A model generated the notes under the pieces. The model saw nothing but the letters and a program-made list of their open reading frames with translations. It was not told the origin of the DNA and did no database searches. From Cucumis sativus (taxonomy: Eukaryota > Streptophyta > Magnoliopsida > Cucurbitales > Cucurbitaceae), in assembly GCF_000004075.3 (NCBI RefSeq), contig NC_026655.2:26211489-26275488 (forward strand): a stretch of 64,000 nucleotides of DNA, given 5' to 3'. This document shows positions 25,501 through 36,491 of the stretch, in pieces. Position 1 is the first letter of the stretch. Each line of letters begins with the position of its first letter. The position numbers and the translations under genes were made by a program.

Positions 25501-27156
25501 TTTGTATATTGTACTAACAAGCGTTTGTCAAGTGTCAGATATGGACATGCTAACCAAACGATAATTTGTTTAATTTGAACTAAAAGAGAACACAACAATC
25601 GATATCCCAAAAAGGCATTAGGTTTATTTTGCGATTTCTAATCTAGTATATGTGATGACTTACAGGTCATAATGGTACCATAAGTGGACAGGGGAAAACA
25701 TGGTGGAAGAAATACCGCCAGAAGCTTCTTAACCACACAAGGGGCCCACTCGTTCAGATCATGTGGTCAAGGGATATTTTGATCAGCAATATAACTTTGC
25801 GTGACTCTCCTTTTTGGACACTTCATCCATATGACTGTAAGAATATAACTATACGGAATGTAACAATCTTGGCTCCTGTACATGATGCACCAAACACAGA
25901 TGGAATAGATCCTGGTAAACTTCAATGCATTGTTTCTTTCATTGTCTATTTTATACTTAGAGTAGGTTAAGCTGTTCAGCTGGCATAGATAAATTGCACC
26001 CGTTTTTGTTTCTGTATGAGATGTATATTAGATACCTCATAGTAAGAAAGCAGAGACCATTTTAGCTTTCCCCAATGTAGAAAATGAAGCTGAAATTCAG
26101 TTGTTTGGACTTGGTGGCACTGGCTTTATAATGTGAATAATTTTTTTGTTTTTAGGAAGTAGGATGACTAACAAGTTCGGGTGGAGTTTATTCGGTCTGA
26201 TTTGACTTAACCTTTAAATTTCTGTTGAACTTAAATTACACTGGTTTTAATTAGTGCGTATGTGAATATGTCATTTCTTAGAAGATCAACATTAATAGTA
26301 CAATATGTTAATGATATATTGTCATTTGGTAAGGGCTTGCCTCATTTTTTATATTGCCATAAACAGATTCATGCGAAGATATGCTGATTGAGGATTGCTA
26401 CATAAGTGTGGGAGATGATGGTATAGCGATTAAAAGTGGTTGGGATCAGTATGGCATTGCTTACGGGCAACCCTCTAAAAACATACGAATCCGAAATGTT
26501 GTTCTTCAATCTATGGTTAGGTAAATATCTTGGGGCGTTTGTGGGAGAATATCTACATATTGAGTGCATTCATGTGTTGTTTTTCATTCCAGATGGTAAC
26601 TGACTTGTTATTTTGGTGGAAATTCCTCAGTGCTGGTATATCAATTGGTAGTGAGATGTCAGGTGGCGTATCGGGTATCACTGTAGAGAATGTCGTGGTG
26701 TGGAACTCCAGGCGTGGTGTTCGTATCAAGACTGCTCCTGGAAGAGGAGGATACGTACAGGACATTACATATCGTAATCTGACCCTCGATACTGTTCGTG
26801 TTGGGATTGTCATAAAGACAGACTACAACGAGCATCCAGACGAAGGATATGATCCAAAGGCACTTCCAGTGCTGAAGGACATAAGCTTCACAAGCATCCA
26901 TGGACAGGGAGTTCGTGTTCCCGTCCGAATGCATGGTAGCAAAGACATTCCAGTGAGAAACGTGACGTTCAAAGATATGTCAGTTGGGATAACATACAAG
27001 AAGAAACATATATTCCAATGTGCATTTGTTCACGGGCGAGTGATAGGAACTATCTTCCCTGCTCCATGTGACAACCTAGACCGTTACGACGAGCGACAAC
27101 GGCTAATTAAACACTCTGCCTCCCAAAATGCAACTGATATCGATTACGACTTTTGA
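22501..27156 (+). CDS. GH28 polygalacturonase-like protein, membrane-anchored
   Basis: Five coding exons: 22501-22932, 24152-24272, 25666-25914, 26367-26520 and 26631-27156, giving 493 aa. A hydrophobic segment at about residues 32-48 (VFTVFWIAAVATIFLW) preceded by basic residues predicts a type II signal anchor, with the enzyme part on the lumenal or wall side. The beta-helix domain starts at NLTDFGAVGDGVTLNTKAF. GH28 motifs: NTDGID (261-266, motif I), VGDDG (282-286, motif II) and RIK (350-352, motif IV). Motif III, normally GHG, is replaced by SAGISIGSEMSGG (319-331), so its His is missing; this is typical of a plant polygalacturonase-like clade whose activity is less certain. GH28 enzymes hydrolyse alpha-1,4-galacturonan in pectin. 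An in-frame ATG pair starts at 22501; both give the same protein bar one residue. A copy of the last 60 codons lies at 36309. Confidence 0.9.
24800..25240 (-). mobile_element. probable truncated LINE (non-LTR) remnant in polygalacturonase intron 2
   Basis: Read on the minus strand, it ends with a tail like that of plant LINEs: tttgagcatttagtcac, then ttttcatttcatcaatcaaa, then an A/T-rich end. The sequence is less AT-rich than the rest of the intron and is out of keeping with it. No intact reverse transcriptase is seen. The family is recalled from memory, so moderate to low confidence. Confidence 0.35.
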
Positions 27157-28880
27157 GTAGCTAACTCATATGATTGAAGAACTGAAATACTACTTTCTTT
27201 TTCTTTTTCCCATCAGTTAAAACGCTCTACAATGTCTATTTTATGGCTAAGATTACAATTTTGTTTGCTGGAGTTGTACATAAAAAAAGAAGAAAAACAA
27301 AACCCTTTTACTAGAGTGAACAAACGACGAAGGTTTGGATTTCTGATTTCTTTTGTGTCTTTATATTCTGTTTTTGTTTCTGTGTTGGGTTGCAAGAAAA
27401 AATTGAAAAAACGAAAAGAAAAGAAAAAAGTTTAATCTGATCCCTATCAGTTTGAGTTGAAATCGAGTGGCTATGGCCTTGCTCTTCAACTTGGAGGGAG
27501 CATAATTTGGTGGGGGTGGGATGTTGATGCCAAAGTTGTATTGATTTACAACGGGTATTTTTCACGTTCTTTTTTTCTATTGAATTAAACTTTATGGATT
27601 AAGATCGTGACTTATAAAAGTTGCAATATTAATAACAATCATGCTAAAAAATTTAATGTCAATAATAATAACAACGATACTAAGTGCAAAGTAAATGTCC
27701 ACTTGAGTATTTGAGATGAAAATATCAATTTTATTATACTAATTTGAGTTTAGGAAAATTTCGAGTTTAGGAAAATTTGACACATATGAAATTATCCATA
27801 ATTTTCACTTTAATTAAGAGTCCCAATTGGTTCGCTTTAAATGGTTGAGTTTAATCGGTAAAAGGTACCGTTTCACAACTTCTATTATATTTTACTAGTG
27901 ATAATTACAATTTGATCTAATAATAATAGTAATGAATGAAGGATTAAATGAATCAATAAACAAATAAATGTAGTTTTGAATTTAAATTTACATTAATTTA
28001 AAAGAAATTATTATTGTTTTGTTTGATAAAAAGGCATCCAATTTATTTAAAATCCATCTTTAATGCTTCACTAATTCTATTTCAGATCCAATCATAGTGC
28101 CTCAAATTGTAAATTCACACTAATCCATACATTTCTTCTTAACTTTAATCATCATACACACGCACATATATTATAATATTGAGAAGAGTCATCATTTAAA
28201 ATCATCGAACTTTTCAAATATACTTTTAAAACGGGAATCGAGACTGGATATCAAAATGTTGAAACTATTTACAAACTATAACGAAAAGATTTGAAACGCT
28301 TGAAAAAGTAGCATAAAATTTTATTATAATAGAACTTATGTCACTACATTTTCTAAATTGCAAAAGTAACAAATTTAAAAATCGATAATTGTCTAATATC
28401 ACTCATTATTTGTTATATTCATAATATGCAAAAAAAAAAAGTGTCACGAACTGTTTTTTTCAAAATGTTTTTATGATGCAATTTTTCAAAAAATTTATTA
28501 GGGCTCTCGAGAGTTTAATAGATTTGGCTATATTTTTTAAATAGTTTCAACTTTTTGTTATTTTTAAAAATGATCTTTTTTAAAATTCAATAAAAAGGAA
28601 TAATTATAGTCCCTAATTTTTTTTAAGAATATGCGTGTTTAGTCCTTAGTTTAAAAAACGTACTTGTTTAGTCTTCGAATTTTTAAAATAGATTTAAGAG
28701 GCTTCTCGAATAACTCTGGACATTTATTTCAAATAATTATATGAAATTTAAGATTAAAAAATAATTTTTAAAAATCACATTCTCACTTAAACTACTTTTT
28801 CTAATTTTTAAATATAATATAATTATTTTAAGCCAAACAAAAATTACTTCTAAGTTCTTTTAAACCTATTTTTAAAAACT
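26973..28880 (+). repeat. segmental duplication, copy A (polygalacturonase 3' end and downstream)
   Basis: From gatatgtcagttgggataac (exon 5) to about 27735 this matches 36309-37128 closely and in the same orientation. Weaker blocks continue to about 28880 (for example 28128-28290 against 37662-37830, and 28600-28760 against 38000-38150), separated by unmatched stretches. Confidence 0.8.
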
Positions 28881-29768
28881 CGTGAACTAAAAATGGTATC
28901 CTTTGAAAACCCAGAGATCAAATAAGTTTATTCTTATAAACTTGGGTGTTAAAAGTGTACAATTTTATAACTCAAACACCAAACACACACGTTAATAAAA
29001 TTTGAGTATTAAAAAGATATATTTCCTCTAACTTTTAAGTAAATATATTTTTTAAATTGAGGGTATGAGAATTGGTATATATATAAAATAATTTTTTTAA
29101 AAAAAGATAAGGTGTGGGACTAACACATAATACATATTATATATAAATAATGAATGAAAAAATGAAGGTGTAGGGCCCACACGGTCACATCAGCGAAGTC
29201 GTCTACGACTTTGTCCAAAATCACCTATTTTTGTCAACAATTTTGACCCAAACCTATTTTTTACAATAATTTTTAAAATCACATTATCTTAGAAAAAGGT
29301 TCCTCAATGCACGTTTTCTTTTTATTTTAATTATTTAATAAAATTTCACATTTTTAAAACATGAAAAAAATCATACACTTAGACGACTAAAAATGTCAAG
29401 AAATTTAGAGAACTACCTCCTTCCGCATTTTCATACAAATTCTTGACACTTTCAAACGTTAAGAATTTGATAAGTTTATTTAATGTAAGGAGGGAAATAA
29501 AAAGTATTTTTATATTTTTATAATTGACAAAATAAAAATGTTTATACGTTACTTGTTTTCGCGTCAAGTAAATATTAGCTATATTTGACATGAAAAAAAC
29601 GTCAAGTAAAAGCTAACATAAAATAGTTCAAAAAATTACGTGAGAACTCCGCTTTTTTGAAATTATAATTAACGTTTTTCCTTTAAAATGGTCAATGCTT
29701 GATGTTTTTTTTTATAAAAATGTCAAACATGTAAAAGTAGCTAGTGTCGAGTAAAACAAATTTTGTAA
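28881..29768. other. AT-rich intergenic DNA with repeated gtcaagtaaa motifs
   Basis: No gene. Motifs of the form gtcaagtaaa-tta/gct occur at 29561 and 29599 and a variant gtcgagtaaaac at 29746. They look like subterminal repeats of the DNA transposon end that follows. Confidence 0.35.
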
Positions 29769-29773
29769 TAGTG
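29769..29773. mobile_element. possible CACTA-transposon right terminus
   Basis: The sequence caaattttgtaatagtg ends in TAGTG, the inverse of CACTA, and is preceded by clustered subterminal motifs. I did not find a convincing partner end; a CACTA at 28341 is a weak candidate. The element would be non-autonomous. Confidence 0.25.
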
Positions 29774-30349
29774 TTACAATGATTTCACATTGTTTATTTA
29801 CCCAAATGTCATATTTACTTAATTATCTTAACTTAAAAAAATCTTTAATATTTTGTCATTTTCAATATTTATATATATAAATATGTGTATCAAGTTTGTA
29901 TATTTTGTGTATTAGATGTATTGCTCGGGTTGGATTTGTTCTCTTACCTAAACCCTTCTCCCAGTGAAGAAATATATCTAATGTTGCTAACATAACATGA
30001 GAGTCTCAACTGATATAATGCTTGTACCATCAATCTCAAGATCATAATCATTTCTAAAATGTCTACGATACTAATTGTCAGATCAATACTTATGACACAG
30101 TATAGTTTTCAAATATTCTACACTTTCACGAGTTTCGAAGGAACATGAGGTTGACTCAACATTTGAATGAATTATGCAGTAAGAAATCCATTAAACATAC
30201 GTAAAAATTACGGCAACATGTATTAGTGATATTAAATAACAATTTTGGGATATGCATGAAACGAAACTCAACATTTAATCCTTGATTATAGATATTTAGA
30301 TTGTTTGATTTTACGCATCAAACTCTACTGATTTGATCAGTCCTTTTTA

Positions 30350-30423
30350 GAATTGATATGTTACATTACTGTCTAGAGCATGCTGATAAAAACCTTCCTC
30401 CTAAGCGATGGAGGATGATCAAG
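30350..30423 (+). pseudogene. isolated exon-like fragment, unrecognised
   Basis: Between an acceptor (tcctttttag) and a possible donor (gtttct) the plus strand encodes MLHYCLEHADKNLPPKRWRM within a short open stretch. The peptide looks like real coding sequence (varied composition, unlike the AT-rich flanks), yet no neighbouring exons could be joined. It is probably a stranded exon of a decayed gene. The family is not recognised. Confidence 0.3.
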
Positions 30424-30524
30424 GTTTCTTTCTTCTTCTCACGAGAGCTTCACATCCTTTTACTCATTTTAGTTATCTTGTTATGGATTAGGACATATGC
30501 TACCTTCTTAAACTATTCTTTTTT

Positions 30525-31650
30525 TTCTTTTTCTTTTTTTTGGCAAATTGGTTTTATTGAATTGGAAATATTCCTTGTCTGAGGATGAGCAAAAACCAGA
30601 ACGTAAAAGACACTAGAAGGACCGCAATTCTCTTGCAGTTGTAACTTATGGGAAGACGATGAGTATTTCTTGATTCTTGAAGTAAAGTTGTTTTTGATAC
30701 AGTTAAAGATGGAGGGAATAGTAAGTGGTCTTTATGACTGGAGTCGGGTTTTTGTGTGTTGAGAGATTGTCTTTTACTGCTGTACTCTTTGGTCAATCAC
30801 AGACAGAGGCAAATTGCCCTTTCCAATTTTTCAACCTAACTGTTGTCGAAATCTCATGGTCATTTTTGCACTGTTTGTGTGGAACCTTTTTAGAGGTCAA
30901 CAGTCTTGTATTTTCATTCCTATAGGCCCACTTTATAAGGGGAGGAACCAGATGGTCTTGAGGTTAAAGTGAGTTGAATTCCTTTTTCAACACAACTATG
31001 GCCTTCCTAGGGACAATATTTTCTTTCTCGACAGGCCAGGACATGAAATATTTAAGTGTTTGGAATCACATTTTGGAACTGCCTGTCTTTGAAAGCATTT
31101 AGTGACTATATGACAGTTGTTATGTGGTGCTACATATATATGCAATTGAGGCTTTCCTAAGTTTTGGAAGAGGTTGTTTCTGACTTGCTGAGTTGGAAAA
31201 CTCTCGCTTGTTGTTTAATGCCATCCACCTCAATTTTTTACATCAATATAGAACTAACTTTTCCATCCTGAATGTTTCTCTTCCACCCTTAAATTTTGAA
31301 CAACCACCCACACTCGGTTTTGTATTTGAGCTATGATAAAAGATTTTCAAGATTTATGTTACTAGGCTCCTGCGTAAAGGTCAATTTTTTTCCCTCATCT
31401 TTTTACATTTGATTGTAGTGATGATTTGACTCGACTATTGAACTTCTGTGATGTTATTTCTCTAATTATTTTGGATACTTCACTTGTTAGGCCCTTGTTT
31501 ATTACAGTGAACTCAAACCATATTTTCTAAAAGAATAGTTTGAACCAGTACAACATTCAAGACTATTTAAGAGATTTTAGGGTTTTTCAAGACTATTTTT
31601 TACATAACTAAAGAAATTATGGAAGTACAGAAGGAAAAAAACGCATTTCC
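30525..31650 (-). other. possible retroposed insertion, minus strand
   Basis: On the minus strand the end reads caattcaataaaaccaattt followed by an A-rich tail (30518-30545), as in a retroposed copy with a polyadenylation signal. The body (to about 31.6 kb) is richer in GC than the flanks but has no long ORF or recognised domain. Target-site duplications were not found. Confidence 0.25.
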
Positions 31651-32095
31651 CTCAGCAAGCTAAGATTTGACCCAAATAGTGAATAATTGATAGAAATATA
31701 TTGTGGACTCAAATACATATAGGTTTCATTGATATACATCCTAGTAATGGAATTGCACCAAAATTGGCCATGGAAATTGTTGTAAAGCTATAACTCCTCG
31801 GCTCCTAACCAACAAAAATAAAGTATAAAAGGGTATCTCTTTCGGATCCCTTTGGTCTAAAACAACTAAATAGACTATGAATGGGACAATGACCCACAAA
31901 ATATACCCTGCCAGCCAGTTGTGTATGTAGCCACTAATCAAATTGAGCAAAACTTATATTTGACATTCTAACGCTTTGACATGACCCACGAGTTTATTGT
32001 GAAAAGGCTTCTAGAGAGGAAGCAGACAATATCAGTGCAATGGGACTGAGTACAAACCTCCCGAGAAACGCAAAAGGATAACCATAAGCTTGACC

Positions 32096-35000
32096 TTACA
32101 GTTCTCCAATGGTAGTTTGTGGAATGCTCTGCAAGAACATGGACCTTGCAGCTGCATCAGATGAAAACCGACCAAGCGCAGCAATTGTAGCTGTTGTGCT
32201 ACCGAACTTCTCAATTCCTCTTGAGATCATACAAGTATGACTTCCCTCCACAACAACTATCACGTCTGTTCCTAATAATGATGAAACCATCTCTGCTATC
32301 TGCCTGGTCATTCTTTCCTGAACTTGAAGCTTGAAACCATAAAAATGTATTACTGAGTTTAAAAGTGATTTCTCAAGGGGAGTGAGTCCATCATCTCTTA
32401 TGAATCCTACATGGACGACGCCGTAAAAGGGGAGCAAATGGTGCTCACATTGAGACCAGAACAAGAAATTCATCTGTGATTGAATCTGTTTCTCGTAGAG
32501 GTTACTGTTCTCGTTGTGATCGAAATGAGTTCTACCATTAGCAAAGCCATTGAGCTTGTTCATATCCATCTTCATTTCCACATTACAGTTTTGGAAGCTC
32601 ATTAGCCAGTTCACAAAGTGACCAGGTGTTCCAAGAAGCTCTTTTCTTGATGGATCTTCACCTAACGACCTCAAAATAGATGTCACTGCAGTGGTCATTT
32701 TTAGATTTAGCGGTTCGGGTTTGGTAGAGAATTTAGAAGCTGAAGAAAATTGAGATGGGCACCAATGTTGAGCATTTGAATCTGATGCCCCAGCTTTAGA
32801 CGGATATGTGCCTCTAAATTTTAAAAGACTGAAAAAGTCCATCCAGATATCAGCATCTTGGCTTTCGAAAGCTCCTGAACCAGATTGCACCAGCACTTTG
32901 ACCCATCCCGGGGATTTCGAGTCAAGAAAGAATGACTCCAAGCTGGGGAAATGAGTGTGCAAACAATGAAGAACAACAGCAACACCTCCTGGCTTGATCC
33001 CATGTTGCAGAGCTGAACAAATCTGATCAGCTAGACGCTGAGGCTTTTGAAGTCGCTTTGCAAACACATCTGCCACTCGAGAGAGCTTGCTGAGCCCTAC
33101 AACTCGTTGACCAGATGGAACATAGCCCACATGACATTTCACTTGAAATGGAAGCAGACATGACTCACAATATGAGAAGAAGTCGATATCTCGAACAATC
33201 ACAATCCCACCTGCACCTCCAGCCTGGCCAACACCCTTATGCAGTCCATCTTCAGGAAATAAAGCACTTTGAATAATTTCATTGGCTGTCTGTCCATAGC
33301 CTGAAATAAAGTGGAGTACATTGAAGTGATGGCACTGTTATTTTCATCAGATAATTATTTCTATTAAAACTTTATCAGTTTTTTGAATTTCCTATTTTTC
33401 CAAACAATTTCTTCATCCTATCTTCTTTTGACTATGATTATCCTAGTTTACAAAATTGTTGGTCCTTGAGAACGAAAACCAAAATTACGAAAACATCAAA
33501 GTCTTATATTTCAAGTCCCACATAGCATGAACAGATTCAACGAGTAAAAGAGAGCCAAAATAAGGATACAATGCTCTTAATTCTCAAAACACAATATATT
33601 TAATCTCGGAACAAATTATGAAATAAGGTATGCATTGTGTAGAGCCGTGCAGTTCTCATGTCCATCTATGGACAAAAATAAAAGACCTAGTCAACATCAT
33701 CATTCATAGTATACAATTTCAAGTTCGTACAATTACTTTAATAATACATAAATAGCTTAGACTTCAAATGTAATTTGAAGAAGAAAAGTTGGTAAAGAAA
33801 CTTCATTTTAAGAAATGAAAAACTAAAATTAAACTATTCTCCTCCCCTCACTGGTCATCCCTCCCTCTCTTTCCCTTTTCGATAACCACTGACGGCTGAG
33901 CAACAGCAAATCCCACAACTAACTTCATCAAGCACTAGCAACCAAAAAGTAGGGTGAGATCAGTCATCAGTGACTACCAGTTGAGAATTAGAACAAAGTG
34001 AGGTATGGCCTTACTTGAACAGAATCTGTTCTATAGGTTGCACGATGGTGCTCTTGAGCAGAGGATGGTAATAGTAACTCTAAGAGGTTGGGATTGACAC
34101 ATGGGTCTAATCTGATAGTTCTAATAAAATTATAAGAAGCAGAAAAGAAAAGAAAAAAAGTAAGATTTGCTGGAAACCTCATTCATGTCTTATGGCAATA
34201 AGAGGTGGTAAAGGATCCATGTTCTGTTTTCCAGTATAAAAGCATACACAACACCAAACCAAGGGGCTTTTTTCAGAAACATTTAAACACGATAGATCTT
34301 TTTCTTAATGTTAAGAAACTGAAAGGTGGGGAAGGTGGGAAAGGTGGTGGATGGAGGCATAGACTGCAATAAATTACAGAAGTAAATGAAAAGAAATTTG
34401 GGGTCAGATATTTTATAAAAAACGAGCATATAAGTCAGAAATTAGAAGAAACTCTACTTATGACATACTTTCGTTACACAGAAATCTATGGCAAGCATGA
34501 TATAAGGATTTTCATCTATCTCAACTTTTTGGAATCTTAAAGGCAGTTTGGCTGTTAGCTGTGAACCATGGTTTCCCTTTCTAAAAACAATGATTAAGAA
34601 CTAATAAAAACAAGAGAGCAGTTAGCATAGCAATATATATTTCCATTAGATATTTTGAAATTCCAAACAATCAGTATGCTTTAAATTATTACAAAGAATA
34701 AATACACAAACAGCTAATAGATGGTACAGAATCTATTAAAACGCAGCTAGAAAGTGAGCACGATGAATACAAATTAAGAAATAATGGAAAAAACACACCT
34801 AACAACACATGCACAATCAATAGTGGCAAGTCTTTTATAAATAGTCTCTATGAGGCTTTCTCAACTAAAATAAAGACAATGAAATAAGGCGACTCTGACC
34901 TCTTGTTCCTTCTCTAAGAGCCTTGGCCACACGAAGAGGGGTCTTTTTGATACCCTCTCTGTTGATATCTTCCCCTAAACCCTGCAACAAAACTTTGACA

Positions 35001-35107
35001 GCATCCATTATAGCAATAGTTTCAGGTTCATCCTCAAACCCGCAATGTTTCACTCCATTCTCAACCTCCAAATCCGAAAGCTCTTCACCTGAAGCATCCA
35101 TTGACAT
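32096..35107 (-). CDS. GCH1: GTP cyclohydrolase I, plant tandem-domain type (folate synthesis)
   Basis: Two coding exons on the minus strand: 35107-34900 and 33300-32096, separated by a 1.6-kb intron, giving 470 aa, the usual plant length. The enzyme turns GTP into 7,8-dihydroneopterin triphosphate and formate, the first step of the pterin branch of folate synthesis, in the cytosol. Plant enzymes are two fused domains. The first (about 20-220) keeps the GLSKLSR substrate-binding segment but has CESC (114-117) where the zinc site normally reads CEHH. The second (about 265-470) has the canonical CEHHLLPF (354-361) and HTCM but lacks GLSK. This complementary loss agrees with published work showing that both halves are needed. 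Met1 and Met3 are alternative starts. Confidence 0.95.
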
Positions 35108-36308
35108 ATTTCACCAAATCCCAAATCCCAAAGAGAGGGGAAAACGCAACCAACAATCAACAACAAGTTGAATTGAAGAAACCCAACCCCAAAAACCGTC
35201 CACACCCAGATCAGATCAGGGGTAGAAGGAAAGAGGGGTAGAAGGAAAGATTTGTCAGACTAAAGGGAAACCCAACTCATCAAATGAACTCCACTTGGGT
35301 CGCAATGAAATATTGCAAAGCTACAAATTAAATGAGCATCGAGAAGACAATGCACTCAGATAATGGAATCACCACAGAAACAGAAAATAAGGCCTAAAAG
35401 GCAAGTAAAATCGTTAAATACTTTTTTAGTAGGAATTCTATTTAGATAAATTAGATTTGATTAGATAAACGCTCGAACTTTTCTTTTGTTTCAATGAATC
35501 GTAGATCAACTTATTTATTTGATTTGAAAATGTTTTTGAAAAAAAAAATAGAAACAACAAGAATCCTAAGAAGATTTATTATTTCAGCAGTGAAACGAAA
35601 AATGGAAGAATGGGCAGTGTAAGAAGCTAATGAGATCCTGATTATTTTACAAACTGTCAGGCGACCCAGTTCATAGGGAGGATATCTTGTTGAGGGACTG
35701 CTATGGGGAATAGGGAAGGTGCATTAATGGCGCCACAAAGAATTGTTGTTGCTTAATGATGAAAGCTTATGGGAATGATGGAAAGGTTGCGGCAGGGAGC
35801 GGCGAAGGGTGTGCTGAATCTGAATGGTTAAGGAATGGGATGGGCCAACTTGGGGTTTGGATCTCAATACTTCAAGCCTTTACTTGAAAAAAGCATACAC
35901 CAACCACACAATATTGGAGGATTAAATCATACCAATTTCCTTTCCTTTTTCATGAAATAAATCGTAACACTTAGAACTCTTTATTCCTTATAACTTCTAA
36001 AAATGGGTTAAAAAAAATACTCTTCTAACTTAGTTTTGAATAAAACATTAGGTTACCCTTTTATATAAAAAATACCTCTAAACTTTTAAACGTTTAAAAA
36101 ATAGTCTTAAATTTTTTTAAAAAATAATAGTGGTGTGTGAATAAAAAACATTAACATCGTCGCACCTCTCTATTTTCCAACTTTTTTCTTTAAATTGCAC
36201 ACTCTAATTACGGTATATGAACTATAATATAAAGAAAGATAATAAACAAAACACTCGATAGTTTTAAGATTTAAATATTTTTACAAAATTGTACAGTAGA
36301 CGTTTATA
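35108..36308. other. GTP cyclohydrolase promoter side and spacer
   Basis: The first about 150 bases probably hold the 5' UTR of the minus-strand gene. A moderately GC-rich patch at 35590-35880 reads gcggcgaagg and similar but has no ORF of note. The rest is AT-rich. Confidence 0.45.
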
Positions 36309-36491
36309 GATATATCCGTTGGGATAACATACAAGAATAAACATATATTCCAATGTGCATTTGTTCATGGACGAGTAATAGAAACCATCTTCCGTGCTCC
36401 ATGTGACGACCTAGACCATTACGACAAGCAAGAACGGCTAGTTAAACATTTTGCCTCCCAAAACGCAACTGATATCGATTACGACTTTTGA
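36309..36491 (+). pseudogene. polygalacturonase 3'-end fragment (duplicated last 60 codons)
   Basis: The plus strand encodes 60 residues and a stop that align without gaps to the C-terminus of the polygalacturonase at 22501-27156. Both contain HIFQCAFVHGRVI and end in SQNATDIDYDF followed by TGA. I count 11 substitutions in 60 residues, several non-conservative (Pro to Arg, Gly to Glu, Ser to Phe). No splice acceptor, start codon or upstream exon is found: the sequence before 36309 is unrelated AT-rich DNA. It therefore cannot encode the catalytic motifs. The intact frame with the same stop may simply reflect a recent origin. Confidence 0.85.

Noticed and set aside
27232-27435. 67-codon ORF after the polygalacturonase
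   Set aside because: It lies in the 3' flank, is low-complexity and lysine-rich, and its duplicate at 36509-36754 differs by indels.
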